From contig NZ_JBHLWI010000036.1 in NCBI RefSeq assembly GCF_042432905.1, forward strand, positions 57,149 to 121,148: a stretch of 64,000 nucleotides of DNA, read 5' to 3'. The notes under the pieces were generated by a model. The model made no database searches. It was not told the origin of the DNA and worked only from the letters and a program-made list of their open reading frames with translations. The first letter of the stretch is position 1; each line of letters opens with the position of its first letter. This document shows, in pieces, positions 53,826-63,011 of the stretch. Position numbers and translations under genes: made by a program. This DNA comes from Fontibacter flavus. GTDB taxonomy: Bacteria > Bacteroidota > Bacteroidia > Cytophagales > Cyclobacteriaceae.

Positions 53826-54206
53826 TTATTTTAAAGAATGAAGAGCAATTCTATTTCCTTCAGAATCTATAAATAAAGCCATGTAGCCGATTTCTATTGT
53901 GATCAAAGTTTTACCTTGAAGCACTTGTCCACCTGCTTTAGGGATGCGCTCCAATTCCTGATTGACATCTTCTGAAGAAAAATACACCAAGACACCGTTC
54001 TCACTGGTCTGATAATTTCCTTCCGATTTTACCAAACTCCCTCCTGCGCCACCCATTTCGTGATTCCAGGGAAACCAAGCCATATCAATTGGACCCAACT
54101 GGTGTCTTTCCAATTTGCAATCAAAAACTTTTTCATAGAAAGCTATGGCACTTTCCATATCGTTGACCGGTATTTCAAACCAGCTTACGGTTACATGATT
54201 ATTCAT
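53826..54206 (-). CDS. VOC-family (glyoxalase/bleomycin-resistance-like) protein
   Basis: A 126-aa vicinal-oxygen-chelate protein. The start SWFEIPVNDMESAIAFYEKVFDCK is the family signature, and the IDMAWFP and ETLITIEIGYMALFIDSEGN-type strands complete two beta-alpha-beta-beta-beta units. VOC proteins bind a metal and a small substrate; no specific one can be named. It is isolated between the patatin and Fic genes. Confidence 0.88.
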   Translation of the reverse strand: MNNHVTVSWFEIPVNDMESAIAFYEKVFDCKLERHQLGPIDMAWFPWNHEMGGAGGSLVKSEGNYQTSENGVLVYFSSEDVNQELERIPKAGGQVLQGKTLITIEIGYMALFIDSEGNRIALHSLK

Positions 54207-54310
54207 AGTAAAGTGGGTTTAGATAATAAAAATAAGTAGATAAATGGGATTTCACCTTACATTTTGAAGGAAAAAGAAGGTTTTATCGGCCAGAAAAAGA
54301 GGTCAAGGAA

Positions 54311-55708
54311 TTAAGCCTTCCTTGACCAATTTTCTTTCCATACCTTGAACTCGGACAGAGAAACCCTAAACCGGGCGAAATTGCCCTCATTGAGTACAAG
54401 CAGGTCACCTTCAACCATTTCCCTGAATCTATCGCTGTCTTCTTCTGGAAAGTTTTTGGCAATAGCTTGAATCAGTTGAGCACCTTCCTTTGGGTTCAAA
54501 TTTTCAGAAACGATCTTCATGATCAGTTTTTTGATATCATCCCGGTACTTAGTTCGAAAGGGGTCAGGTTCACTGATTGTCTGTCTTATGGCCGCATAGC
54601 GTAAAGCTGATTTTTCGTAAGCCCACATAAATACATCCTTCAACAAATCAATTTGATTCAATTCATATACCCCGAGAATCCCTTGAGTGTAAAATGTATT
54701 GGGAACTTCCACAAAGGAAACCGGAGAAAGGTTGTTTTTGAACAATGGAATATTGGCTGCCAACCTGGATGTTCTCTTATTGACATCATCAAATGGCTGT
54801 AAGTAGGGTAAATGCACCATCATAAAGAATGCCTGTTCAAAAGGATTGCTGATTTCCACAGCTTTTTTAAGGATCAGCTCAAATTGTGCGGCGATCAATT
54901 GAGGTACGGATAGAGGCGTGTAAGCAGATTTATAAATCCCTACCGGCATTGATCTTAACCTACCCAATGATGCCTGCTCCTTCATGAGGTTTTCCGCAAG
55001 TAGAGCATGAAGGTTCAATAAGATGTAAGGTTTAAAGTCCAACTCTTCTCCCAAATCCACCAAAAACTCGATGGCATCCTTATGGTTGATAATCATTTGC
55101 GCCTCTTCTAAGGACTTTCCCTCAGCAGATTCACCCAATTCAAGGAGTCTTTGAGTGTCGAGCAATGAATATGTGTTACCTTCCAACCTGCTGGAGTTCC
55201 AAGAAAGATCAATCAACAGTCGGTTAAGAATTTCTCTGGCATGCGTACCTGCAGGCTGATGCTGACTATTGGTATATCCCAGTAAAGTTAGCTTATGGAT
55301 GTCTTCATCTGGAAGATAAGCATCGATATTGGGTCTGTAGGAGTCCAAAAACTCCATATTGTAGCCAACTTTTTTCCTGTCCGATAGGGGATTTGAAAGG
55401 TAAGAAATGATTTTTTCACCTTCTTTGGAAACAGGAAAACCTTCTCTTTTGGGCCGAATCAATTTTTCTTGTTCACTTTCTCTGACCAGATGATCTGAAT
55501 AATATAAATGGTATCTGGTGGATTTTGAGCCTCCGGTTGTGTAAATAATGCCTTCCTCTTTGAGTTTTTTAAGCCTACGCTGAAGGGTCCTCAATTCCAG
55601 GTTAAGCCCGCTTCCACTCATGATGTCCTCAATGGAGGCACCGTATGTGTTTTTGGCTATCACATTTTTGATAGTAAAAAGTTCATGTTTTGTGGTGGGA
55701 TTGGTCAT
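54311..55708 (-). CDS. Fic-domain protein with N-terminal winged helix and altered Fic motif
   Basis: A 465-aa protein. The N-terminus (about 1-70) is a winged-helix/DeoR-like DNA-binding segment (GLNLELRTLQRRLKKLKEEG). The Fic domain follows, with the inhibitory helix motif S172SRLEG177 intact. The core motif, normally HPFxxGNGRxxR, is here QPFDDVNKRTSR (304-315): the catalytic His is Gln and both Gly are replaced (V309, K311). AMPylation as in classical Fic is therefore doubtful. Four TGTCG half-sites precede the start, consistent with DNA binding by its own N-terminal domain. Confidence 0.85.
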   Translation of the reverse strand: MTNPTTKHELFTIKNVIAKNTYGASIEDIMSGSGLNLELRTLQRRLKKLKEEGIIYTTGGSKSTRYHLYYSDHLVRESEQEKLIRPKREGFPVSKEGEKIISYLSNPLSDRKKVGYNMEFLDSYRPNIDAYLPDEDIHKLTLLGYTNSQHQPAGTHAREILNRLLIDLSWNSSRLEGNTYSLLDTQRLLELGESAEGKSLEEAQMIINHKDAIEFLVDLGEELDFKPYILLNLHALLAENLMKEQASLGRLRSMPVGIYKSAYTPLSVPQLIAAQFELILKKAVEISNPFEQAFFMMVHLPYLQPFDDVNKRTSRLAANIPLFKNNLSPVSFVEVPNTFYTQGILGVYELNQIDLLKDVFMWAYEKSALRYAAIRQTISEPDPFRTKYRDDIKKLIMKIVSENLNPKEGAQLIQAIAKNFPEEDSDRFREMVEGDLLVLNEGNFARFRVSLSEFKVWKENWSRKA

Positions 55709-55796
55709 TGTCGTAAATCATCTTATTCACGACAAATTTACGCCATTATTTAATTTCAAAAAAAGTTTTAACGACATTTTTTTCAGTTTTGCGACA
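55708..55796 (-). promoter_or_regulatory. TGTCG half-site array at the Fic gene start
   Basis: TTGTCGT (55708-55714) and ACGACAA (55729-55735) form an inverted repeat with a 14-base spacer at the Fic start codon. Two more half-sites, ACGACA (55771-55776) and GCGACA (55791-55796), lie further upstream. Spacings of 21, 42 and 20 bases are near multiples of two helical turns. Likely an autoregulatory operator. Confidence 0.45.
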
Positions 55797-55849
55797 AAAA
55801 AATAAAACTTCTTAAATTCAAAGTGGAATGCTTTTCTGTTTATTAAAAT

Positions 55850-57709
55850 TTATTCTTCCTTTTTGAAGACTTTGATAATCTTGAGGGATGTTCCATTTTC
55901 CAATTTGAACATGAGATAATCATTTTTTGACTTTAACCCCGCAAAAGACATAGGGGTATCAGATGCCATTTTCCAAGCATCTGGGAGTTCAAGAAGTTCT
56001 TCCTTTACCAAATATTCCACTCCTTCAATTAAGCTCCTGGCGGCGCCGGCCAAAAGTCCTTTTCCATATTTCATAGCTAGACGGCCGTTTTCTCCCAAAA
56101 TAATTTCTTCTCCAATAGGGCTCTGGTATTCCCCAGGTTCCATGCCACAGAATTTGGTGCTGTCACTGATCAAAAATGCTTTTCTTCCTTTGACTTTTAG
56201 GACAACTTTCAAAAAGGATGGATCCAAATGAAAACCATCGGCAATCAGACTGGCATATAAGCCATCATTGGCCAATTGATCCCAAAGAATATTGGGATGT
56301 CGGGGAAGCATGAGTGGCACAGCATTTCCCAAATGGGTGGAGAGAGTGGCCCCAGCCTTGGTTGCATGCGCTAAATCTTTGGAAGAGGCATTTGAATGCC
56401 CGATGGCAACAAGAATATTTTCTTTGACGCATCTTTGGATCAATTCCTGAGCCCCTTCCAGTTCTGGAGCCAAGGTGATGAGTTTGATGCGACCGCCACT
56501 GGCATTTTGGAATTGTTTCACCAATTCCCAAGAGATTTTTTGTATGTGCTTTTCAGGATGGGCACCTTTAGCACCCTCAAGAGAAGAGATAAACGGTCCT
56601 TCTAAATGAATACCCAGAATACAGGAATTGATCAACGCATCATTTTGGCATGCCTTATTTATGATGTTCAGGTTTTCTGTTATGAGCTGAGGGTTGTTTG
56701 TAATCAAAGTTGGGAAAAAGCCAGTCACTCCTTTTTCCAATAAGACTTTGACTGCTTTTCGGATAGCTTCCAAAGTAAGCCCGCTTTCATTGAAATCTAC
56801 CCCTGCTGCCCCATTGACCTGTAGATCTATCAGTCCTGGTCCGCAATAGGGGATTTGCATTTTTTGATTTTTTGGAATTTTAATGGTAGTGGGTCGGATA
56901 CCCAGCCGATCGTCCAAAATGCAAAGTTTTCCAGTGAGGACATCTTTGGCAAAAATGTCTTCCTGCGATGCCCATGGTTGAATAAAGGGAAGAGCATCCT
57001 TATCGGTAAACAACTGGCAATTCCAATGTCCTCTCAGAATAGAGGCCGGACAAGTTTCATCTACTGGGCCGTAAAGGGTTTGATGTACGGCCTCTTTTTT
57101 CTTGGGGCCTGGGACCACACAACAGATGCAGTCCGCATTTAATAATGCAGGAACGGTCAAAGTTATGGCATGAGCAGGTACAGTAGCCAAATTCTCAAAA
57201 CAGCCATCATTTACCTGTTGCTGTCTGCAAACCTTATCTAGCTCCACCACCTTGACGGATTGGATATCATTGAAATCGGCCACAGGAGGATCATTGAAGG
57301 CAATATGTCCGTTTTCACCTATTCCCATGCATACAATATCTATCCCTTTTTCATTCAAAAGTGTGGCATACCTTTCACATTCTTTTTCAATAGAATTATT
57401 TCCATCAATCAGATGGACCTGCTTCAAAGGAACATGGTCAAACAATGCAGCTTTCAAAAAATTCGAGAACAAAGCAGGATGGGAAGGATCAAGCCGCAGG
57501 TATTCATCCATATGAAATGCCACTACTTTTTCCCAAGGAATTTTGGAAGAGTTTCTGAGATAGTTCAAAAACTCATTTTGGGAGGGGGCCGCGGCAAATA
57601 CTATCCTGATTTCATCTTTTTGCCTAGTGAGTTCAAGGATTTTATTCTCAACCCAGTTTCCGGCAGCCTCACCCATTTCTCCTCGGCTTTGATAAACTTG
57701 GACCTGCAT
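55850..57709 (-). CDS. nagBA: Fused glucosamine-6-phosphate deaminase / N-acetylglucosamine-6-phosphate deacetylase
   Basis: A 619-aa bifunctional protein. Residues 1-~240 are NagB-like: the ring-opening Asp in HMDEY (D68) and the motif GENGHIAFND (131-140) with catalytic H135, then a phosphosugar-binding tail. Residues ~260-600 are NagA: PGLIDLQVNG (291-300), metal ligands in HLEGP (368-372), GHSNA (H438) and THLGN (H459), and the catalytic Asp in SDST (D516). NagA removes acetate from GlcNAc6P and NagB converts GlcN6P to fructose 6-phosphate and ammonia, so the fusion would do two successive steps. In the usual genomes these are separate genes. It is the last gene of a three-gene operon with a symporter and a Gfo/Idh oxidoreductase. 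Confidence 0.88.
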   Translation of the reverse strand: MQVQVYQSRGEMGEAAGNWVENKILELTRQKDEIRIVFAAAPSQNEFLNYLRNSSKIPWEKVVAFHMDEYLRLDPSHPALFSNFLKAALFDHVPLKQVHLIDGNNSIEKECERYATLLNEKGIDIVCMGIGENGHIAFNDPPVADFNDIQSVKVVELDKVCRQQQVNDGCFENLATVPAHAITLTVPALLNADCICCVVPGPKKKEAVHQTLYGPVDETCPASILRGHWNCQLFTDKDALPFIQPWASQEDIFAKDVLTGKLCILDDRLGIRPTTIKIPKNQKMQIPYCGPGLIDLQVNGAAGVDFNESGLTLEAIRKAVKVLLEKGVTGFFPTLITNNPQLITENLNIINKACQNDALINSCILGIHLEGPFISSLEGAKGAHPEKHIQKISWELVKQFQNASGGRIKLITLAPELEGAQELIQRCVKENILVAIGHSNASSKDLAHATKAGATLSTHLGNAVPLMLPRHPNILWDQLANDGLYASLIADGFHLDPSFLKVVLKVKGRKAFLISDSTKFCGMEPGEYQSPIGEEIILGENGRLAMKYGKGLLAGAARSLIEGVEYLVKEELLELPDAWKMASDTPMSFAGLKSKNDYLMFKLENGTSLKIIKVFKKEE

Positions 57710-57715
57710 GGATTA

Positions 57716-59176
57716 TTAATTTTGATACAATTGTGAAAACATGTTGCTTACTTTTTCAGGAATTTTTCTCTTGGAAAGAAGACCTATTGTTACAAAAGTG
57801 ATAAAGGAAATCATCAAAGGCAGGCTGACCTGAATGGCAAGGCTACAAATTTCCACATTTTTTGTCAATATAAATGCCATCAGTCCGGCGAGAACAGAAG
57901 AGATGGCTGCACCAGGGCCACATGTCCGAAAGGCGGGGACCAGTCCCAAAAGTAATGGTACCGCGATTGGGCCAACCAAAGCACCGAACCAGGAAATGAT
58001 CAAGCCTAACACCCCTCCAAAATATTCGTATTGCAATGCCACCAAAATAGTCATAGAAGTGAACACAAAGGTGACAGTTCTGGCTATTTTCAAGGAGTTT
58101 GAATGTATTTTCGCTGAAATAGTAGGAAGTATATCCCTGCTGATTACCGCTGCAATGGTATTGATATCGGAAGAAGTCATGGACATGGTATTGGCAAAGA
58201 GGGATGCAATAACCAAACCTACTAATCCCGAGGGCAACAGAAGCAAGGTCAGTTCCCCGTAGGATTGGCTTGGGTCTGCCAAATCCGGAAGGAGGACAGG
58301 TGCTGCCCACATGGGGAAGAATAGAATCAAGGGCCAGATCAGGTAAAGCCATCCTGATAATTTAGCGGCTTTCACTACTTGCTGTTCAGATGGACTGGAT
58401 ATATAGCGGGTGGCGAGGTTCCACTGCCCGCCATTATAGGATAAAAAGTTGATAAAGAGGAATGCCAAGGCAAAGCCAATGGTATACGGTTCATGGAAAA
58501 CTTGACTGTTGCCTTCAGGAAGTCGCTGCCAAAGACGGGAAAGGGTGGATAATCCTTCAAGATGCATGAGAATAGCGATAAACATCACCACTCCTGCCAA
58601 TAGCTGAACGATAAACTGGGTAAAATCCGTGATGACAACAGCCCAAAGTCCTCCAAAGGTGATATAGAGCAATGAGATTCCTCCAGAAACCAGAATACCT
58701 ACCGGCAAGCTGATTCCCGTAAACACATTTAATAAAATAGCGATAGATGCCCACTTGGCACCGATATCGAATAATTTCAGTAATACGCCGGACCAAGCCA
58801 TCAGTTGTTGGGTGAATAGATTGTACCTGATTTTTAAAAATTCCAGAGGGGATTGGATTTGGAAAACTTTCCTCAATTTCATCCAAAGTACCGGGAATTT
58901 TTTGGCACTCATCAGGATGCTGACCCCTATGGTGAATGCCCACCAGAAATAAACCGATATCCCATGAGTAAAGGCCAAAGCTGCATAAGCCACAAATACC
59001 GCTCCGCTGTAGCCGGAGACGTGGTGGGAGATTCCCGATAGCCACCATGGGAGATTTCCCCCTGCTACGAAATAGTCCTCGGAATTTTTATTCCTGAAAT
59101 AGGAATAGATCCCAATGATCAACATCAATAGAAAAAAGAGACCAATGATGATCAGGTCAAGTGTGCTTAGTTTCAT
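57716..59176 (-). CDS. SSS-family sodium:solute symporter
   Basis: A 486-aa polytopic protein of about 13 helices. The helix-1 region TLDLIIIGLFFLLMLIIGIY and the next loop RNKNSEDYFVAGGNLPWW are typical of the SSS family. Sugars, sialic acids or amino acids are usual substrates; a GlcNAc or related sugar is inferred from the neighbouring nagBA gene 6 bases downstream and the Gfo/Idh gene 12 bases upstream. Na+ ligands were not assigned. Confidence 0.92.
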   Translation of the reverse strand: MKLSTLDLIIIGLFFLLMLIIGIYSYFRNKNSEDYFVAGGNLPWWLSGISHHVSGYSGAVFVAYAALAFTHGISVYFWWAFTIGVSILMSAKKFPVLWMKLRKVFQIQSPLEFLKIRYNLFTQQLMAWSGVLLKLFDIGAKWASIAILLNVFTGISLPVGILVSGGISLLYITFGGLWAVVITDFTQFIVQLLAGVVMFIAILMHLEGLSTLSRLWQRLPEGNSQVFHEPYTIGFALAFLFINFLSYNGGQWNLATRYISSPSEQQVVKAAKLSGWLYLIWPLILFFPMWAAPVLLPDLADPSQSYGELTLLLLPSGLVGLVIASLFANTMSMTSSDINTIAAVISRDILPTISAKIHSNSLKIARTVTFVFTSMTILVALQYEYFGGVLGLIISWFGALVGPIAVPLLLGLVPAFRTCGPGAAISSVLAGLMAFILTKNVEICSLAIQVSLPLMISFITFVTIGLLSKRKIPEKVSNMFSQLYQN

Positions 59177-59188
59177 GACCCTGTATGT

Positions 59189-60541
59189 CTAAATGCTGGG
59201 TTCCCATCCTGGTTGGTAAGCTCTTGACCAGTATTGAAGGGCCTCAGGATTGTTAAGGATGTGGCCTGTTTTTGGGTCTATATCCAAAGATCGGCCAACA
59301 CGCTGGGCAATATTTCCCAATTGTACCAATAGGGTACTGGTCTGCCCACCGTATATGTCTGCAGCTAATGGCGTTCCTTTTCGGATTGCATCAAACATGT
59401 TTTGAATGTGGATGCTGTCCAGTTCATGGGTAGGGTCCGAAAGGTTTCTGGGATCTACCTGTCTTTCATATTTGACTTCTTTGACCACTTTATTTTGTCG
59501 GTCCAAAATGCTGTAATTATTCCCCCCATCAATTTTGATAGCACCTTCTTCTCCGTAAAATATTACTCCTACACTGGAGCTTTCCACATTCAAACCATTA
59601 CAGCTCCTTCCTTCCCAGGTAATGAGGCTTTTGTTTTCAAATTCCAGGTTGATAATCTGGGTGTCGGGTGTTTCCCAATCATCCTGATAGTGGTAGCGTC
59701 CTCCGGCTGAACTCACAGTTGTTGGATAATTCACTTGTAAGCCCCATCTGGCCAAATCCACCATGTGGGTACCATTGTTCAAAGATTCTCCTGTTCCCCA
59801 GTTCCAGAACCAATGCCAATTGTAATGGATGATATTGTCCCGGTAATCCTCTCTTGGCGCCGGGCCTTGCCATAAGTCATAATCCAGATGTTGTGGAACA
59901 GGTACTTTTTTTCCGATACCAATGGGTGCCCTGTTGTTGCTGTACCATGTTTTGGCCATATAGGGCCTGCCGATGACTCCAGCGTGTAGCGCTTTGATGG
60001 CTTCTGCCACATGGGGCCAGGACCTTCGCTGATTTCCCATTTGGATGATTCTTTTGTATTTATTAGTGGCTTGGAGCAACAATTCTCCTTCATTCGGATT
60101 GTGGCTGGCAGGTTTTTCCAGATAAACATCTTTTCCCGCTTTGCAGGCCAAGATGGCCGCAGGTGCATGCCAATGGTCAGGAGCTGCCACCACTAAAACA
60201 TCCATATCTTTGTCCTCCAGACTTTTTCTGAAATCAAGAGTGTTTTTTGGTATTTTTTGCTGTACCATGGAAACTGCCTGAATACATTTTTCTGCGGCAA
60301 GGCTGTCCACATCACTTACATGAAGCACTTCCGCATTAGGTTGGGAAGCAAAATTCAAAGCCAATGCATATCCCCTGCTATTGACACCCATCACGGCTAC
60401 TTTGATCCGCTCATTGGCTCCCAGGATATTCCTGTAGCTTTTTGAACTGAAAGCAGGCAGTACGCCGCCAAGAGTGAGGGCAGCAGTCGCGCTAAGTGAT
60501 TTTTTAAGAAAATCCCTTCTGGAGTCTTTTGGATTTTTCAT
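59189..60541 (-). CDS. Tat-exported Gfo/Idh/MocA oxidoreductase
   Basis: A 450-aa NAD(P)-dependent oxidoreductase with a Tat signal (SRRDFLK, residues 7-13, then a hydrophobic stretch). The mature protein begins with IKVAVMGVNSRG (Rossmann loop), has EKPASH (catalytic-lysine motif of the family) and the GTGESLNNGTHMVDLARWGL segment. A cofactor is loaded before export, as usual for Tat Gfo/Idh proteins. It is first in the symporter/nagBA operon and divergent from a second gene of the same family, suggesting paired roles in oxidising glycosides. Confidence 0.93.
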   Translation of the reverse strand: MKNPKDSRRDFLKKSLSATAALTLGGVLPAFSSKSYRNILGANERIKVAVMGVNSRGYALALNFASQPNAEVLHVSDVDSLAAEKCIQAVSMVQQKIPKNTLDFRKSLEDKDMDVLVVAAPDHWHAPAAILACKAGKDVYLEKPASHNPNEGELLLQATNKYKRIIQMGNQRRSWPHVAEAIKALHAGVIGRPYMAKTWYSNNRAPIGIGKKVPVPQHLDYDLWQGPAPREDYRDNIIHYNWHWFWNWGTGESLNNGTHMVDLARWGLQVNYPTTVSSAGGRYHYQDDWETPDTQIINLEFENKSLITWEGRSCNGLNVESSSVGVIFYGEEGAIKIDGGNNYSILDRQNKVVKEVKYERQVDPRNLSDPTHELDSIHIQNMFDAIRKGTPLAADIYGGQTSTLLVQLGNIAQRVGRSLDIDPKTGHILNNPEALQYWSRAYQPGWEPSI

Positions 60542-60825
60542 AATGCTGGGAAACTTCTTCTACAAGATGAAATTGGCGGTTATTCCATTAACTTGTTACA
60601 ATATATTGATTAATTCAAGTTAATTAATGAAAATTTTGTTAATTGGAATGATCTTTATTTAAAAATTCGGCTTTCTTGTGGTTTCCCAAAATCACACCTT
60701 TGGTGTAATTCGTTTTTGATTTACCAAGATCAAGTCTTAATTTTCAATAGATTGATTTGAGAATTAAACACGCACAATCCTCCCAAGGCGTTTGATTATG
60801 CTGTTAATGACTTAATTGTCCTACT
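60542..60825. promoter_or_regulatory. Divergent promoter region between the two Gfo/Idh units
   Basis: A 284-base AT-rich region from which both sugar operons start. It holds repeated TTAATT units (about 60610-60645, e.g. GTTAATTAATG and GTTAATTGG) that could be binding sites for a common regulator; no regulator gene is close by. No single clear palindrome stands out. Confidence 0.35.
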
Positions 60826-62112
60826 ATGAATGAAAGAAGAAACTTCCTGAAGTCAACCGGTACGGCCATTATCGGTACGGCCGTATTGCCTTTGACATTT
60901 TCGGTTCAACCTGCCCAAGCCTCGATAAATAAAGTTTTGAAAGTAGGTCTGATAGGTTGTGGTGGTAGGGGAACTGGTGCCGCAGCACAGGCCTTAAAGG
61001 CTGACCCTGATGCCATTTTGAGCTGTATGGCGGATATTTTTCCTGATTATCTGGAAGAATCTTACAACAACCTCATGATGGTCAGCCCAAATCAGGTCAA
61101 AGTAGATAAAACCAATCAGTTCATAGGTTTTGACGCTTACAAGAAGGTTTTGGATTCGGATGTGGACGTAGTGATACTGACCACCCCTCCAGCATTTAGG
61201 CCCCATCATTTTGCTGAGGCGGTGGCTGCTGGGAAACATGTCTTTTGCGAAAAACCAGTAGCGGTAGATGCGGCAGGTGTCCGGGCTGTTTTGGAAGCTG
61301 CAAAAAAGGCAAAGGAAAAAGGACTTTCGGTTGTTTCTGGGTTTACCTATCGCTATGATTTTCCCAAAAGAGCTCTTTTTGAAAAAATCTCCCAAGGAGA
61401 TATTGGGGAGGTAAGGTCTATCCTGACAGTGAGAAATGGTGGAGGATTATGGTATAAAAACAGAAGGCCTGACTGGACAGAAATGGAATACCAGTTGAGG
61501 AATTGGTATTACTATGATTGGTTATCGGGAGATTATATCGTGGAAATGATGGTTCATAGCTTGGACCTGATGTCTTGGGCACTTGGAGGGCAATTGCCGG
61601 TCAAGGTAACAGGTACAGGAGGAAGGCAGGCGAGGACAGAACCAAAGTGGGGTAATATTTATGACCATTTCGCCATAGAATATGAATACGCCAATGGCAT
61701 AAAGGGGATGCATTTTAGCAGACAACAGCAGGGTAGTTCGAATACTAACCGTGCAGAAATCGTAGGCAGGGAAGGGGATGCACTTATTGATATTGGCAGG
61801 CAAACACATGCTATCAGAGGTAGCAATTCATGGGATTATGAAGGAGAAAAAAATAATCCCTATGAAACACAGCATGAGGAATTGTTTGCTGGGATCAGAA
61901 CGGGCAAACCGATAAACGAAGGAGAGTTGATGGCCAATAGTACCATGCTGGCCATCATTGGAAGAATGTCGGCATACTCTGGGCAGACCATTTCCTGGGA
62001 GGATGCCATTAAATCTAACCTCACGCTTGGTCCTAAAATGGAAGAATATGACTGGGATTTAGTTTGGCAGGTTCCTTCTGTGGCAGTGCCTGGTGTTACC
62101 AAAGTTTTATAA
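60826..62112 (+). CDS. Tat-exported Gfo/Idh/MocA oxidoreductase
   Basis: A 428-aa oxidoreductase with a Tat signal (ERRNFLK, residues 3-9). The Rossmann loop is VGLIGCGGRGTGAA, and EKPVAVDAAG is the catalytic-lysine motif. The segment MMVHSLDLMSWALGGQLPVK completes the family pattern. It is followed 27 bases downstream by a DUF1080 gene and then an isomerase, a set matching loci for 3-keto-glycoside formation and cleavage. Exported enzymes of this type oxidise a sugar at C3 using a tightly bound NAD. Confidence 0.93.
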   Translation: MNERRNFLKSTGTAIIGTAVLPLTFSVQPAQASINKVLKVGLIGCGGRGTGAAAQALKADPDAILSCMADIFPDYLEESYNNLMMVSPNQVKVDKTNQFIGFDAYKKVLDSDVDVVILTTPPAFRPHHFAEAVAAGKHVFCEKPVAVDAAGVRAVLEAAKKAKEKGLSVVSGFTYRYDFPKRALFEKISQGDIGEVRSILTVRNGGGLWYKNRRPDWTEMEYQLRNWYYYDWLSGDYIVEMMVHSLDLMSWALGGQLPVKVTGTGGRQARTEPKWGNIYDHFAIEYEYANGIKGMHFSRQQQGSSNTNRAEIVGREGDALIDIGRQTHAIRGSNSWDYEGEKNNPYETQHEELFAGIRTGKPINEGELMANSTMLAIIGRMSAYSGQTISWEDAIKSNLTLGPKMEEYDWDLVWQVPSVAVPGVTKVL

Positions 62113-62139
62113 TGAATGTTTAAACCCAAGTCCACTGAC

Positions 62140-62880
62140 ATGAAAAAAATATTATTGATTGGTCTGTTGGTTTATTTTGCTTCGCAGGTCAATGCTCAGG
62201 AGTATTTATTTGAATTTGGTACAATTAGGGGGTTGGATGCCTTGGTCACTTCAGAATCACCTGAAGAAGTTCCAATTAAGTGGTTTGATGTCAATACGGG
62301 AAAAGATACCTGGTATTTCGAGGGAGATGATTTGGTGTGTAAAGGTTTACCCATTGGTGTCATCCGTTCTGAGAAGCAATACCAAAATTTCATCATGCAC
62401 ATCGAGTGGAAGCATATGGAAGCAGGGGGGAATTCAGGGACATTTGTCTGGAGTAGTGCTGTTCCGGGAGAAAATCGGCTGCCGGATGGTGTGGAAGTGC
62501 AGATGTTGGAACTGGACTGGGTAAATCAGAATAAAAAGGACGGAGTATTGCCACCGATCGCTTACGTACATGGTGAATTGTTTGGGGTAGGGGGAGTGGA
62601 AACGATTCCTGACAATCCAAGGGGAACTAGAAGTAAATCCATAGAAAACCGCTGTTTGGGAAAAGGAGAATGGAACACTTATGTGGTCGTTTGTGTGGAT
62701 GGGGTCATCAAACTTTCCGTTAATGGAAAATTTGTCAATGGCATCAGTCAGTCCACCCAAAGAAAGGGATATATCTGTTTGGAGTCTGAGGGAGCGCCAA
62801 TCCATTTCAGGAACCTTCGGATTACGGAATTGCCATTTGGAGTTGTTACAGATGAGCAAATTGCACCTTTATTGAATTGA
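62140..62880 (+). CDS. DUF1080 protein (3-keto-glycoside lyase/hydrolase-like), exported
   Basis: ATG 62140 gives a Sec signal peptide (MKKILLIGLLVYFASQVNAQ); an in-frame ATG at 62116 is earlier. The protein (246 aa) is a DUF1080/LamG-like jelly roll: FIMHIEWKHMEAGGNSGTFV, VEVQMLELDW and KGEWNTYVVVCVDGVIKLSV are conserved elements, the SG-x-F-V and E-Q-M type strands forming the active face. Members cleave 3-keto-glycosides by elimination or hydrolysis. It lies 27 bases after the Gfo/Idh stop and before the isomerase gene. Confidence 0.88.
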   Translation: MKKILLIGLLVYFASQVNAQEYLFEFGTIRGLDALVTSESPEEVPIKWFDVNTGKDTWYFEGDDLVCKGLPIGVIRSEKQYQNFIMHIEWKHMEAGGNSGTFVWSSAVPGENRLPDGVEVQMLELDWVNQNKKDGVLPPIAYVHGELFGVGGVETIPDNPRGTRSKSIENRCLGKGEWNTYVVVCVDGVIKLSVNGKFVNGISQSTQRKGYICLESEGAPIHFRNLRITELPFGVVTDEQIAPLLN

Positions 62881-63011
62881 TGCGGCGAATATTTTCCAAA
62901 GCAGCATAAATGATGAGAAAGCATCAAAAATATAAAATGCCGTTTGTCAAAATTTTAGAATAGCAATAGGCTTATTTTGATTATATTCCAATTTAAACCC
63001 AATTAAGACCT

